Positions 28,227 through 38,521 of a stretch of 64,000 nt of DNA are shown in pieces. Origin of the DNA: Gynuella sunshinyii YC6258. GTDB lineage: Bacteria; Pseudomonadota; Gammaproteobacteria; Pseudomonadales; Natronospirillaceae. The notes under the pieces were generated by a model. It worked only from the letters and a program-made list of their open reading frames with translations, was not told where the DNA came from and did not search any database. Location of the stretch: contig NZ_CP007142.1 of assembly GCF_000940805.1 (NCBI RefSeq), positions 720,593 through 784,592 on the forward strand, read 5' to 3'. The translations under genes were made by a program, and so were the position numbers. How positions within the stretch are numbered: the first letter of the stretch is position 1; the number at the start of each line of letters is the position of its first letter.

Positions 28227-28323
28227 GTAAGATTTTGCGGTTATGAGCTTTTTTTCAGTTGCTCTATATCCTTTGATTTGAATGTTTCAATCCATAGTTT
28301 CCTTCTAAGATATGCTCTCAAAC

Positions 28324-28926
28324 TTATCTCTCTTCTCCAAAGAAATATTTGACTCTCGCTGCGGTCAGGCAAGGTTCTAACTTTGGATCGAAACTTCCCT
28401 GGCGTTGATAAATAATATCGGCCCATGGGAGTTCAGAGGTTTCTTTTTCCATTTTTGCCACGAGATCATCCACCTTACCGATGACTCTTGCAGGCACACC
28501 GGCAACGATATCCCCTTTACTGACGTTTTTTGTAACCACGGCTTCCACAGCAACCAATGCGTTTAGGCCGATTTCAATGCCCGGCATTATGATTGCGTTA
28601 ATACCGATGAATACATTGTCTTTAATATCGATCTTACCGATAGCATCCAGTTTTTTATTATATGCCTTGTTAAGTACCGCTACTGCTCCATTGTGACCAG
28701 CTAGAGTGCGGGAAGACAAACATACATTATTACCGATTCTGGTGTACTTTGGATTTAAAATGCGTACATCCCTGTTGATCAGACAATCCTATCCGATCGC
28801 GTGCAGGCGACCAAACTTTTTGAGATAGCGGGTATATTCGGCATTTCCGGGCTTGCATACCTTCAAGTACAGTGATTGAAACATACCGGTTTTAAAACAG
28901 ATAGAGCGTAATAAGCTTTTAATCAT
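28324..28926 (-). pseudogene. Hexapeptide-repeat acyltransferase (WbbJ/WcaF type) with an in-frame TAG
   Basis: Read from ATG 28926, this gives a 201-codon frame with one interruption: TAG at 28791-28789 (codon 46), within FGRLHAIG-stop-DCLINRDVRI. Protein homology continues on both sides without a frameshift. The downstream part has the left-handed beta-helix repeat pattern, including IGKIDIKDNVFIGINAIIMP and AGVPARVIGKVDD, with the histidine of LAGHNGAV as likely catalytic base. Intact relatives acetylate EPS sugars or act in colanic-acid synthesis. A shorter product from 28719 would lack the first repeats. The break is a single base change, so it looks recent; sequencing error is the alternative. 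Confidence 0.82.
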
Positions 28927-29091
28927 AGCTGTTCTTCGAACACCGGTCTTCAGCAGGAATAGGATCTTTCGGGTACATTATAAATGTTCGGATAAGAAAG
29001 ATATTCAAATATGAACATGAGTCAGTGAGTTACCTGACTGGCCCTTACATCATAAGGATATTGCTTTAATAATGCTCCGAAGTCCAGATAG

Positions 29092-32000
29092 TTAGCGAGT
29101 ATGATAATCTTGTTGCTGCTTCGCAAAACGATAAACATCAAGTTCGCTCGACAGTACTGGCCTGCCAAACAAATACCCTTGTAATAAACTGCATTTCTGC
29201 TGAATCAGAATATCCTGTTGTGCTCTGGTTTCTACACCTTCAGCGGTGGTTTTTATGCCAAGGTTTTCACACATGCTTGTGATAGCGCCGATCATGGCTC
29301 TGGCGTCCTGAGTCTGGTGCAAATCGGAAATAAAGCTTTGGTCGATCTTGATCTTGTCAAATTTAAACATCCGCAAATAGCTCAGGCTGGAGTAGCCGGT
29401 GCCGAAATCATCCATTGATATGCTCACCCCAAGGGAGTGGATGGATTCGAGGGTGGCCAGGGTGGATTCGGTGTTGTGCAGCAATACGCCTTCGGTAATT
29501 TCCAGTTCCAGCCGGTTAGCAGACATTGATGCATCCAGCAGTGCGGTGTTGAGGTCCTGAATGAGATCCCGGTGTTTGAATTGTACAGGAGAGACATTGA
29601 CGGCAACCCAGAGGTGATCTGGCCAGTTCCTGGCTTCCTGGCAAGCCTGCCGCAGTACCCAGGCCCCGATGTCACAAATCTGGCCGCTGGCCTCGGCGAC
29701 GGGTATGAATTCAGATGGGGGAACCCACCCCCGCTGTGGGTGGTGCCACCTTAACAGTGCTTCAAATCCTGCGATTTCCAGGGTCTCGCTGTTAATGACC
29801 GGTTGGTAGGCCAGTTGCATTTGTCCTTTTTCGATTGCGGATCGTAAGTCCAGTTCCAACTCCCGGCGAGCCTTCATCAGAGCATCCATTTCAGATTCAA
29901 AGAAGCAGTAGGTATTCCGCCCATCCTGTTTAGCTCGATAGAGTGCCAGATCTGCGTTTTTAAACAGCTGGTCCTGGTCATTGCCGTCTTCCGGTATGAC
30001 GCTGATACCGATTGAAACCCCCACCAGAATGGATTGCTGATTCAGGCGGTATAGTTGCCCAAGCTGGTGAATAATTTTTGAGGCGGTTTGTTGAGCATCT
30101 TCGCGGGACGGGTTATCAGTCAGCATCACTGCAAATTCATCTCCCCCCAGACGAGCAATCAGGTCGTGGTCATTAATGCATTGTTGAAGCCTGTTGGCTG
30201 CTTCAATTAACAGTAGGTCTCCCACCGAATGACCCAGAGTATCGTTCACCGCTTTGAAATGATCGAGATCGAGATATAACAGTGCCATTCGTTGATTGTC
30301 ATGGGCACGGCTCAGTGTATCGATAACGTTTTCCCGAAATAATACTCGGTTCGGCAGACCGGTTAAGGCATCGTGATGAGCCATGTGACTGATTTTGGCC
30401 TGCTGACTTAGCCGCTCGGTGACGTCCTCATGGATTAGCATCGTGCCGCCATCGGGGGTTTTGATGGTAGTGATATTCAGTATCCGTCCGTCGGCCAGAT
30501 TTACGGATTGTGGCTTGGTACCGGCCATAATTGGGTCAAAGATGTGAGGATTGTCGTCCGTAGCCGCCTCAATGCGAACGCCTCGTTTCCGGACATATCG
30601 GACAACATCCGGCCACAGTGTGTCGGGTTGAATCAATTGTTCAGGAAGATGATAAAACGATATGAACTGGCGATTGGCCAGCAGTATGCGTTCTTCCTGG
30701 TCACACAAGCATAGACCGTAAGGTGCATTTTCCAGGATGATCATCATGCGTTGATTTTGCAGCTGGATCTGACTGCGCGATTCTTCCAGCAGATGTTCCC
30801 GGGCAACAAACAGGTTTTGCATCAGCTGATCAAAAGTCTGTGCCAACATACCCAGTTCATCGCTGGACTGGGTCAGTTTTTCCGGAACCGGTTGTGGCTG
30901 TGTTTCCAGTTCGATCAAACTTGTGGTGTAACCCGTCAGAAGCTCGATTCGGCGGCTAAGATTTCGACCAAATAGCAAAAGGGTCAGTAGCGCCAATGAC
31001 GATACAAAAATAGTCAGAAATCCCAGTACCAGATAGGCCTGATAAGTCGCCAGATCCATGGCTGCCTGAGCCTGGGAGTTAATCTTGGCTGCACGAACAG
31101 TGACACCGTCAAGGACCTCCCGCAGCTCGTTGATGGAAGTCTGCAGGTGGTCGTTGAGTTGGTTCAGATCCTCATTGACCTGAGTTATTTGCGCATACGT
31201 TTCCGTTAATCCCCCGTTTCCGGATAAACCGGTATTGATGGCTCTGGTGAGCGTAGATAGATGTTCAGCTTCGTCCTGTTTCTGCGCTATCTGCAGTCGT
31301 GTAAAGGTCCGACTCATTGATGTTCTTATAAGAGTTACCAGCGACATCTGCTTTTCCAGAGATTGTTGCAACAGTATCCCGGCGTGAGGCCGGTTTAATG
31401 AGTCTCTCAGACGGTCGGCGAGATCTCTGAGGTGGTAGAGCCCGCGCAGTGTTGGCCAGACATCAAACATGACTTCATTGAGTGTACGCCTGATTTCTGT
31501 ATCGCTCAGGTTGTTGATGTCGGGAATACGGTGTGTGCCCACATAGCCGTCAAATTGTCGGATCAGGCTGTCCAGTAGATTGATCAGCTCCTGTACGTCG
31601 GTCGTTACCTGCTGCTGTTGGGTATAGTAATCCTGCCGCAGGCTCATCAGCAGTGTGCAGCTTTGCTGCATTTGCTGGTGGGTCTTAAACAATGTTTCTC
31701 TGGCGGAATGGATCTGTACAGACAACTGGTCAAAGTGGTTTTTGAGAGCCTGTTCATACAGGGCATCAAGCACTGCATAGGCTTTGTTCGGTTCGTTGAT
31801 GACAGGAAATAGTGCCTGGTTGCCATGGATTTCAATAGTCATATCCAGATGACAAACGGATACCAGCCCCTGAAGCGTCTCAATCAGGTACTGGCTGGCG
31901 TCAGACGCTTCCAACACTGAGGCATGAAGAGGGCCGGTCAGTTTGGTTGTGGCCACTCCCTGGCGGATGCTGAGCAAGTAACTCATGCTGATGCTGCCCG

Positions 32001-32094
32001 GCACAACAATCAACGCCATTAAGACAATGCCAATGGTGATCAGCTTATATCGTATTCGATTTTTGATGCTGTCAATCAATGATATAGCCGACAT
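29092..32094 (-). CDS. Membrane GGDEF/EAL protein with sensory, HAMP-like and PAS regions
   Basis: A 1000-residue cyclic-di-GMP protein. A membrane segment lies near residues 18-40 and a second near 355-375, bracketing a ~310-residue helical periplasmic sensor. A HAMP-like linker follows, then a PAS region (ILENAPYGLCLCDQEERILL). The diguanylate cyclase domain has the intact motif ARLGGDEFAVML, with HHDALTGLPNRVLF at its start. The EAL domain has FEALLRWHHPQRGWVPPSEF, DDFGTGYSSLSYL and TTAEGVET, so the phosphodiesterase also looks complete. c-di-GMP commonly controls EPS synthesis, and the EPS cluster is adjacent, so a link is plausible. The gene appears monocistronic. Confidence 0.93.
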   Translation of the reverse strand: MSAISLIDSIKNRIRYKLITIGIVLMALIVVPGSISMSYLLSIRQGVATTKLTGPLHASVLEASDASQYLIETLQGLVSVCHLDMTIEIHGNQALFPVINEPNKAYAVLDALYEQALKNHFDQLSVQIHSARETLFKTHQQMQQSCTLLMSLRQDYYTQQQQVTTDVQELINLLDSLIRQFDGYVGTHRIPDINNLSDTEIRRTLNEVMFDVWPTLRGLYHLRDLADRLRDSLNRPHAGILLQQSLEKQMSLVTLIRTSMSRTFTRLQIAQKQDEAEHLSTLTRAINTGLSGNGGLTETYAQITQVNEDLNQLNDHLQTSINELREVLDGVTVRAAKINSQAQAAMDLATYQAYLVLGFLTIFVSSLALLTLLLFGRNLSRRIELLTGYTTSLIELETQPQPVPEKLTQSSDELGMLAQTFDQLMQNLFVAREHLLEESRSQIQLQNQRMMIILENAPYGLCLCDQEERILLANRQFISFYHLPEQLIQPDTLWPDVVRYVRKRGVRIEAATDDNPHIFDPIMAGTKPQSVNLADGRILNITTIKTPDGGTMLIHEDVTERLSQQAKISHMAHHDALTGLPNRVLFRENVIDTLSRAHDNQRMALLYLDLDHFKAVNDTLGHSVGDLLLIEAANRLQQCINDHDLIARLGGDEFAVMLTDNPSREDAQQTASKIIHQLGQLYRLNQQSILVGVSIGISVIPEDGNDQDQLFKNADLALYRAKQDGRNTYCFFESEMDALMKARRELELDLRSAIEKGQMQLAYQPVINSETLEIAGFEALLRWHHPQRGWVPPSEFIPVAEASGQICDIGAWVLRQACQEARNWPDHLWVAVNVSPVQFKHRDLIQDLNTALLDASMSANRLELEITEGVLLHNTESTLATLESIHSLGVSISMDDFGTGYSSLSYLRMFKFDKIKIDQSFISDLHQTQDARAMIGAITSMCENLGIKTTAEGVETRAQQDILIQQKCSLLQGYLFGRPVLSSELDVYRFAKQQQDYHTR

Positions 32095-32289
32095 GAGTGG
32101 TGACTAAGCCTCTGATCAGGTATACGCCCATCAGGACATTCCCTTTATCAATGATAATTCAACGTTCCACCCCGATCGATTGCCAAGTCAGGCTTTCAGA
32201 GTTACCGGTATTTTTGGATATGCTGCATACAAACAATTACGTTTGAGTATAGACCAGGGAAACCGAGGTGCAATGTTGTGCCTAATGCA

Positions 32290-33408
32290 TTAGTAACGCG
32301 TCAGGCATGGATCAATCTGGTCTATCCAGGCCAGTATTCCACCCTCCAGGCTATAAACCTGCGAGCACCCGGCAGCTTGAAGCTGACGCGTTGCGGTTGC
32401 GGAACGACCGCCGCTTTTACAGATGCATACGATCATCCGGTCGCCGACCAATTCATTGTGGTGATGGATCAGCGTAGCAAGGGGAATGGAGCGACTGTTG
32501 TTGATTTGACAGATTTCCCGTTCGTATGGCTCTCGCACATCGATCAGTTGAATATCAGGATTGTTTTTTAATTGGGTTTTGAGTTCAGTCGCCGTTATCA
32601 GCGAGACTGCCGGCTGCATCCCGCAAAAGGCCTCATAATCTATCAACTCGGTTATGACGGGCTGGTCACCACATATCGGACACTGAGGATCCCGGCTGAG
32701 GGTGAGTTCGTCAAAGCGCATATCCAGAGCATGGTATTGTAATAAGCGTCCGCTCAGCGTCTGGCCGATTCCGGTTATCAGTTTGATGGCTTCGGTCGTT
32801 TGTATCGTTGCAATCATGGCTGGTAAGACTCCCAGTACGCCGGCCTCGGCACAGGATGGCACCTGCCCCGGAGCCGGTGGTTCAGGAAACAGGCATCGAT
32901 AACAAGGACCATCAGCGTGATGAAAAACGCTCGCCTGCCCCTCAAACTGATAGATGCTGCCGTAAACGTAGGGTTTATCCAGCAGTACACAGGCATCATT
33001 GACCAGATAACGAGTCGGGAAATTATCGGATCCATCGACAACCAGATCATAGTCTGCAATCAGTGTCATTGCGTTGTGACGGTTAAGGGCAATGTGGTGG
33101 GAATGGACCGTAATGTGAGGATTCAGTTGCTGCAAATGAACGGCGGCCTGATTTGCCTTGGATTGCCCAATATCCGCGGTTGTGAACAGCACTTGCCGTT
33201 GCAGGTTGCTATCTTCAACCACATCCGCATCGACAATGCCGATGATCCCGACGCCCGCTGCTGCAAGATATAAACCGGCAGGTGATCCCAGCCCCCCCGC
33301 GCCTACCAGCAGCACCCGGGCATTTTTGAGTCGGCGCTGACCCTCCAGACCGAATTCAGAGAGAGTCAGGTGGCGGCTATACCGGCTGAGTTCCTGTGCT
33401 GTAAACAT
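32290..33408 (-). CDS. MoeB/ThiF-type adenylyltransferase with C-terminal rhodanese domain
   Basis: A 372-residue protein. Residues 1-~245 are an E1-like adenylyltransferase: the ATP-binding loop VLLVGAGGLGSPAGLYLAAA, IVDADVVEDSNLQRQVLF, and the DYDLVVDGSDNF aspartate motif. Two CxxC pairs (CYRCLFP and CPICGD) should bind structural zinc. Residues ~265-372 form a rhodanese domain with active cysteine in VCICKSGGRSA. Such fusions adenylate the C-terminus of MoaD/ThiS-like carriers and can pass sulfur to them, serving molybdopterin or thiamine synthesis. No moaD, thiS or moaE is in view, so the pathway is open. A CAGGA site precedes ATG 33408. Confidence 0.9.
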   Translation of the reverse strand: MFTAQELSRYSRHLTLSEFGLEGQRRLKNARVLLVGAGGLGSPAGLYLAAAGVGIIGIVDADVVEDSNLQRQVLFTTADIGQSKANQAAVHLQQLNPHITVHSHHIALNRHNAMTLIADYDLVVDGSDNFPTRYLVNDACVLLDKPYVYGSIYQFEGQASVFHHADGPCYRCLFPEPPAPGQVPSCAEAGVLGVLPAMIATIQTTEAIKLITGIGQTLSGRLLQYHALDMRFDELTLSRDPQCPICGDQPVITELIDYEAFCGMQPAVSLITATELKTQLKNNPDIQLIDVREPYEREICQINNSRSIPLATLIHHHNELVGDRMIVCICKSGGRSATATRQLQAAGCSQVYSLEGGILAWIDQIDPCLTRY

Positions 33409-33599
33409 GCGATGATCCTGCAGAGCTAAAAGAGACTGGACATACAGTGCTGCAGTTTAAACGAACGGCCGTTGACGACACATCCCCTCAGACTGTTTCT
33501 TGCCGGCATGTTTTAATCCGTAAGAAGGGAATGACCGTCAGGGAAGGTGGTCATGCAGTAAAATGCAGGAGCAATTTTCTGCCCATCCATCCCTGGATA

Positions 33600-33623
33600 T
33601 AAAAAAGCCGCCCAGAAGGCGGC
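33600..33623 (-). terminator. Intrinsic terminator of the PTS operon
   Basis: Read on the minus strand, GCCGCC-TTCTG-GGCGGC is followed by TTTTTT. It lies about 70 bases after the stop of the IIC-IIB-IIB gene. Confidence 0.9.
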
Positions 33624-33691
33624 AAAGAGTCATACTGACGAACATAATCGATGTGTCGGGGGTGATGGGGTCATCACCTCCGGATGTTTAT

Positions 33692-35578
33692 TTAGCCAGC
33701 CAGTTGTTCTTTCATGGCCTGTTCTGTGGCACTGGCCTGATCGCCAAGTAACAGATGCACAACGGTTTCATTGATGCGCATAACCCGTTTGACACCTGCG
33801 TTACGCAGTTCGGCTTCGTCCCATTTGACCTGGTCTTTCAGTTCCAGGCGTAAGCGGCTGGTGGCACAGGCCAGACAGTCCTGAATGTTATCTTTGCCGC
33901 CCAGCAGTGTGATCAGACGGCTGGCCAGGGAGCGTTGTTCATCGGATATTCCAGTGGCTGTACTCTGTTGTGCAACTGGAGCTGCAACTGTTTGACTGAC
34001 GGGAGCTGCCATTGGTGCATCCAGTTCAGGTGCTTTGCCAGACGCCAGATATTGGTCAATGGAGGTACGCAGGTTATCGGCTTCAGTTCCAAAGATGGCC
34101 TGGATGCCGTTTCCAACCTTGATCACACCGGTTGCGCCCAGGGCTTTCAGGCGATCAGAGTTCACTTTCTCAGTCTGATGCACTTCCATACGCAGGCGGG
34201 TAATGCAGTTATCAACTGTTTTCAGGTTGGAGGCACCACCGAACGCCAGAATAATCTGTCCGACACGATCATCTTCTGCCACGTTGCCAGTGGTTGTTTG
34301 CACGGTGACCAGAGCAACTTCGTCTTCACGGCCAGGGGTTTTCAGGTTTAGCTTGACGATAGCTACACGGAATACAGTGTAATAAACCAGTGCGTAAGCA
34401 GGGCCAACGACAAAGAACATCAGGAAGTTATGAGACAGGTGACTGAACAGGAAGAAGTCGATACCACCATGGCTGAATGTCATACCGTGTTTCATATCCA
34501 ACAGGATGGTGATCGGAAATGCCAGGCCGGCCAGAATCGCGTGAATGACATACAGCACAGGTGCGACGAACAGGAAGGCGAACTCAATAGGCTCGGTAAT
34601 CCCGGTCAGAAAACTGGTCAGTGCGGCGGAAATCATGATGCCACCGATTTTGGCCCGGTTTTCCGGCTTGGCGGTATGCCACATGGCGATGGCAGCAGCC
34701 GGCAGTCCCCACATTTTGAACAGATAACCACCAGCCATGTTGCCAGCTGTTGGGTCACCGGCCAGGTAGCGCTGAATTTCACCAGTAATCCATTGTCCGC
34801 CTTGGGCGGTACAGGCAGCTTTGTCCGCCACACCGTTGATTAAGTCATGACCTACCTGGCAAACCGCACCAGCTTCGAAGAAGAACGGTACGTTCCAGAT
34901 ATGATGCAGTCCAAACGGAATCAGTGAACGTTCAACCACACCATAGATGCCAAATGCCAGGGCCGGATTCTGATACGCTGCCCAGTCAGAAAATGAATTG
35001 ATCAAATTGCCAATCGGTGGCCAGATAATGGTCAATATCAAAGCTGCCGCAATTGCGCTGAAAGCCGTGATAATGGGGACGAAACGTTTGCCAGCGAAAA
35101 ATCCAAGGTAGGTCGGCAGTTTGATATTGAAAAAGCGGTTGAACATGAATGCCGCAATACCACCGGCGACAATGCCGCCGAGTACTCCGGTATTGATCAG
35201 TTTGTCTATCAACTCCGGGTTGGTTTGCAAGTCTATATGATAAATACTGCCGGCGATGGTCGGACCCAGTGCCTTCATCGCAGCTGTCATCACGTAATAA
35301 CCTACAGTGGCAGCGAGGGCGGATACACCATCATTATTGGTAAAGCCCAGCGCCACGCCGATAGCGAAGATCAATGGCAGGTTGCCAAATACGGCATCAC
35401 CGGATTGCTTCATCACACTCAGAATCAGCGCCAGCACCTGAGGTACTTCACCCAGGTGTGACCAGTCTGCTCCACCGATACCCAGCAGGATGCCGGCGAC
35501 CGGTAATACGGATACCGGTAGCATCAGCGACTTGCCGACTTTTTGCAAAACCGCAAAGGATTGCTTCCACACACTCAT
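33692..35578 (-). CDS. PTS glucose/N-acetylglucosamine-type permease, IIC-IIB-IIB
   Basis: A 628-residue sugar permease of the glucose superfamily. Residues 1-~400 form the IIC membrane channel, with the conserved [15 protein letters not shown] motif and [16 protein letters not shown]. Two separate IIB domains follow: the first has the phospho-cysteine in [11 protein letters not shown], the second in [13 protein letters not shown]. Normal members carry one IIB, so the second is unusual. The gene follows the EIIA-HPr-EI fusion by 20 bases with an AGGAG site, forming a self-contained two-gene PTS. Glucose and N-acetylglucosamine are the likely substrates; motif reading cannot decide. Confidence 0.92.
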   Translation of the reverse strand: MSVWKQSFAVLQKVGKSLMLPVSVLPVAGILLGIGGADWSHLGEVPQVLALILSVMKQSGDAVFGNLPLIFAIGVALGFTNNDGVSALAATVGYYVMTAAMKALGPTIAGSIYHIDLQTNPELIDKLINTGVLGGIVAGGIAAFMFNRFFNIKLPTYLGFFAGKRFVPIITAFSAIAAALILTIIWPPIGNLINSFSDWAAYQNPALAFGIYGVVERSLIPFGLHHIWNVPFFFEAGAVCQVGHDLINGVADKAACTAQGGQWITGEIQRYLAGDPTAGNMAGGYLFKMWGLPAAAIAMWHTAKPENRAKIGGIMISAALTSFLTGITEPIEFAFLFVAPVLYVIHAILAGLAFPITILLDMKHGMTFSHGGIDFFLFSHLSHNFLMFFVVGPAYALVYYTVFRVAIVKLNLKTPGREDEVALVTVQTTTGNVAEDDRVGQIILAFGGASNLKTVDNCITRLRMEVHQTEKVNSDRLKALGATGVIKVGNGIQAIFGTEADNLRTSIDQYLASGKAPELDAPMAAPVSQTVAAPVAQQSTATGISDEQRSLASRLITLLGGKDNIQDCLACATSRLRLELKDQVKWDEAELRNAGVKRVMRINETVVHLLLGDQASATEQAMKEQLAG

Positions 35579-35598
35579 AGAGATTGCTCCTGATTATT

Positions 35599-38175
35599 TT
35601 ATTTGTTGAAACTGTTTGTCATCAGCTGACGCACTTCGGAAGCGGATGAAAGCGTCAAAGCCTGCTCCGCCAGTCGTCTGCACTCACTAAAATCGAGGTT
35701 TCGAATAATGGCTTTTACGTCAGCAATCACAGGAATGCTGACCGATAGTTCCGTCACACCAAGGCCTACCAGCAGCGCGGCGGCCTGAGGGTCACCGGCA
35801 ACCCCACCGCAGATACCCACCCATTTGTTATGTATCCGGGCACCGTCACAAGTCTGTTTGATCAGTCGCAATACTGCCGGGTCCAGTGCATCGATTAACG
35901 GGGCCAGTTTGGGATGGCCACGGTCCATCGCCAGGGTGTACTGGGTGAGATCGTTGGTACCAATGGAAAAGAAGTCTGCTTCAGCCGCCAGTACATCTGC
36001 CATCAATGCCGCAGATGGCACTTCAATCATGATACCCACAGGAACCGGTGCTACGTTCAGGGACTGGCGTTCCTGCTCCAGCAGCTCTTTGGTCAACCGG
36101 AGTTCGTGCAGGTTGCTGATCATGGGCAGCAAGATGTGAATGGCGCCGTGTTTGGAAGCCCTTAAAATTGCACGCAGCTGCTGGCGTAGCAGCATCGGTT
36201 TATCCAGTCCGATCCGAATTCCCCGTTGACCGAGGAATGGGTTGTCTTCGGCCGGCAGCGGCAGATATGGCAACGGTTTGTCACCACCGACATCCAGAGT
36301 CCGTACGATCAGTGGCTGACCGGGTTGAAGGGTTTCCAGAGCCTGGCGATAGATGCGGTATTGTTCTTCTTCGTCTGGTGCGGTGGCGCACTGAAGAAAC
36401 AGGAACTCGGAGCGCAGCAGACCGATTCCTTCGGCTCCTCCAGTCACGGCCTTGGCAACTTCTGCAGTACTGCCGGCATTCGCTGCCACGGCAATAGTGT
36501 GACCGTCACGGGTCGTGGCCGGTAACGCTACCTGCTCCAAATTGGCCTGGTGCTGGCGGGCTCGGGTATCGAGTTGAAGGCGGATGTCCTCAAGAGCCTT
36601 ACTGTCAGGGGTTAGCTGCAGGTTTCCGTTATCTGCATCCAGAATGACTTCGGTGCCGTTGGCCAGTTCCAGCACCCGGTGCTCGACACCTGCCAGTGCC
36701 GGCAGGTTCATGGCTCTGGCCAGAATGGCTGTGTGTGACGTTGGACCGCCACCTGTGGTGCAGATGCCGACCACTTTTTTGAGATCGATGTTGGCGGTAT
36801 CGGATGGCGTCAGATCTTCGGCCACCAGAATAGTGTTTTCGGGAAGAGCCTGTTCCTCATCGGATAACCCCAGGATGAGTTTCAGGACCCGGCGTCCCAC
36901 ATCCTGCAGGTCGGCAGCGCGTTCTGCCAGCATGGGGTTGTTGAGTTTTTTCAGGCGATTTACCTGCATGTTGACCGCTGTTTGCCAGGCAAACGCGGCG
37001 CTTTTGCCGGCTCGAACGTCAGCAGTGGCATGATCATACAAATCCGGATCGCTCAATAATTCCTGATGGGCGACAAAAATCTGTGCCCGCTCCGGTTGAC
37101 CGGCATCGATGAGTCGCTGTTCCAATTCAATCAGTTGCAACCGGGCGTCATATAGGCATTGATCCAGCATGACGATCTCGTTTTCAAACCGACCGCCTTG
37201 TTCCGGGTATTCAAAACGTTCTTCACGCCGCTGAAAAATACGCCCGAATGCCAGACCGGCTGAGGCAGAGGTGCCACCGATCCGACTTGGATCATCGGAA
37301 GGTGGAAACAGCAGTGACGGCTCCTGATCGTAATCCATCATGGTATTGCCACTGATCTGGGTAACATCTTCTCCCAGGCCGGACTGTACCGCTTCACCGA
37401 GTTGCTCCAGTGCAATGCTGGCCTGAGCACCGCGGGCGAACAGGGTGATGGAATCACCGAGGCGGATGTTCAGTGCCATGATGGCCGTCAGACTCCGGCC
37501 ATTGACTCTCTGACCGTGGCATTCAAGTTCAATGTGGGCACTGAACTGTTTGGCCAGTTTGACCAGTGCTGCGCAGGGCCGGGCATGTAAGCCCGCCGGG
37601 TTGGGAATCAGTAAGGGGCGTGAGGCCAGCCACTCACCGGTTTCCGGTTCAGATCCGTCAGGTTCGCCAGTTTGCAGCTCCACCTCAAGCAGAGGGGCCA
37701 TGGCTTCGATATCGTCAATGGTTGGCTGATGGAGACGTTTCACCAGTTCGCCATTGGCCAGAATAATCTCAGTCATCAGACTTTTGGCCTGGCAGGCAAT
37801 GTCATCGGCAGCGAATTCTATCAGCGGTGTACCTTTGGAAACCTTTGTTCCGGTGCTCACTAATGGCTTAAAGCCTTTGCCCTTGAGCAGCACGGTATCA
37901 ATACCAATGTGCAGCAGTACTTCGAGCCCGCTGGCATGTTTGATGGTAACGGCGTGTCCTGAAGAATGCAGTTGCTGTACCACGCCATCGAATGGTGCGA
38001 GTAATACGTTGTCCACCGGATCGATGGAAATACCATCGCCGATCATCTTTTCGGCAAAGACCGGGTCAGGGACCTGCTCCAGGGGATAAACCGAGCCTGC
38101 CAATGGCGCATAAATGACCAGACGTCCGGGCGTGTCCTGATGAGCGGCTGAAGTGGTGAGCGATTGAGTCGACAT
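35599..38175 (-). CDS. PTS EIIA(Glc)-HPr-Enzyme I fusion protein
   Basis: An 858-residue protein with the whole soluble PTS phospho-relay. EIIA (1-~150) has its histidine in LEVLLHIGIDTV. HPr (~185-270) has the active histidine in NPAGLHARPCAAL. Enzyme I (~300-850) has the phospho-histidine in GGPTSHTAILARAM, the LRSEFLF and VRTLDVGGDKPLPYL motifs, and FFSIGTNDLTQYTLAMDR. It should take phosphate from phosphoenolpyruvate and pass it internally to EIIA, then to the adjacent permease. ATG 38175 has a GGAGGG site. The longer frame to 38205 lacks one. This order is like NagF-type proteins for N-acetylglucosamine uptake, which is suggestive. Confidence 0.93.
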   Translation of the reverse strand: MSTQSLTTSAAHQDTPGRLVIYAPLAGSVYPLEQVPDPVFAEKMIGDGISIDPVDNVLLAPFDGVVQQLHSSGHAVTIKHASGLEVLLHIGIDTVLLKGKGFKPLVSTGTKVSKGTPLIEFAADDIACQAKSLMTEIILANGELVKRLHQPTIDDIEAMAPLLEVELQTGEPDGSEPETGEWLASRPLLIPNPAGLHARPCAALVKLAKQFSAHIELECHGQRVNGRSLTAIMALNIRLGDSITLFARGAQASIALEQLGEAVQSGLGEDVTQISGNTMMDYDQEPSLLFPPSDDPSRIGGTSASAGLAFGRIFQRREERFEYPEQGGRFENEIVMLDQCLYDARLQLIELEQRLIDAGQPERAQIFVAHQELLSDPDLYDHATADVRAGKSAAFAWQTAVNMQVNRLKKLNNPMLAERAADLQDVGRRVLKLILGLSDEEQALPENTILVAEDLTPSDTANIDLKKVVGICTTGGGPTSHTAILARAMNLPALAGVEHRVLELANGTEVILDADNGNLQLTPDSKALEDIRLQLDTRARQHQANLEQVALPATTRDGHTIAVAANAGSTAEVAKAVTGGAEGIGLLRSEFLFLQCATAPDEEEQYRIYRQALETLQPGQPLIVRTLDVGGDKPLPYLPLPAEDNPFLGQRGIRIGLDKPMLLRQQLRAILRASKHGAIHILLPMISNLHELRLTKELLEQERQSLNVAPVPVGIMIEVPSAALMADVLAAEADFFSIGTNDLTQYTLAMDRGHPKLAPLIDALDPAVLRLIKQTCDGARIHNKWVGICGGVAGDPQAAALLVGLGVTELSVSIPVIADVKAIIRNLDFSECRRLAEQALTLSSASEVRQLMTNSFNK

Positions 38176-38205
38176 GGGACCCTCCTGTTGTTCTTTTGCG
38201 CGCAT

Positions 38206-38521
38206 TGTGACAACAAGAGGTTTCGGTTTTGCTGACCGGGATCAGAAAAAAACCAAGCATTACGCTAGGTTACTCTTACTTACTGTGTGACAGAAATAAC
38301 AGAACTTTGTTAGGGTCTGTTACATTTGTATGCCACTCTCTCCGCAATCAAAATTGCTATGATTCTTTGGCATGAAACCCTGTGACAGGTCACAAATACT
38401 TGCTCTTTATGTAAAATTTTGCCAACAAGTGCTCAGACATTTAATAATGTTTCCATATTAATCATCAGCTGCAGAGTACTATTGGGCCACTACTATAACT
38501 GTCAGGTTAAAGGTGACATTT
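38206..38521. promoter_or_regulatory. Divergent promoter region of the PTS operon and the arabinanase gene
   Basis: 316 bases between two genes pointing away from each other, so it must hold both promoters. It contains a perfect dyad TGTGAC-AG-GTCACA at 38381-38394 (separate entry) and a partial TGTGACAG copy further left near 38286. No clear -35/-10 pairs could be assigned. Confidence 0.55.
38381..38394. promoter_or_regulatory. Dyad TGTGAC-AG-GTCACA, likely operator
   Basis: A perfect 6-bp inverted repeat with a 2-base centre. It resembles half-sites of CRP (TGTGA/TCACA) but the spacing is 4 bases where CRP uses 6, so another regulator is more likely. It lies about 130 bases from the arabinanase start and 205 from the PTS start. 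Confidence 0.5.

Noticed and set aside
27165-28926. Stop-codon recoding (readthrough) of the TAG and TGA
   Set aside because: No recoding element or suppressor is in view; simple gene decay explains both.
38381-38394. Canonical CRP site
   Set aside because: Half-sites match but the centre is 4 bases, not 6.
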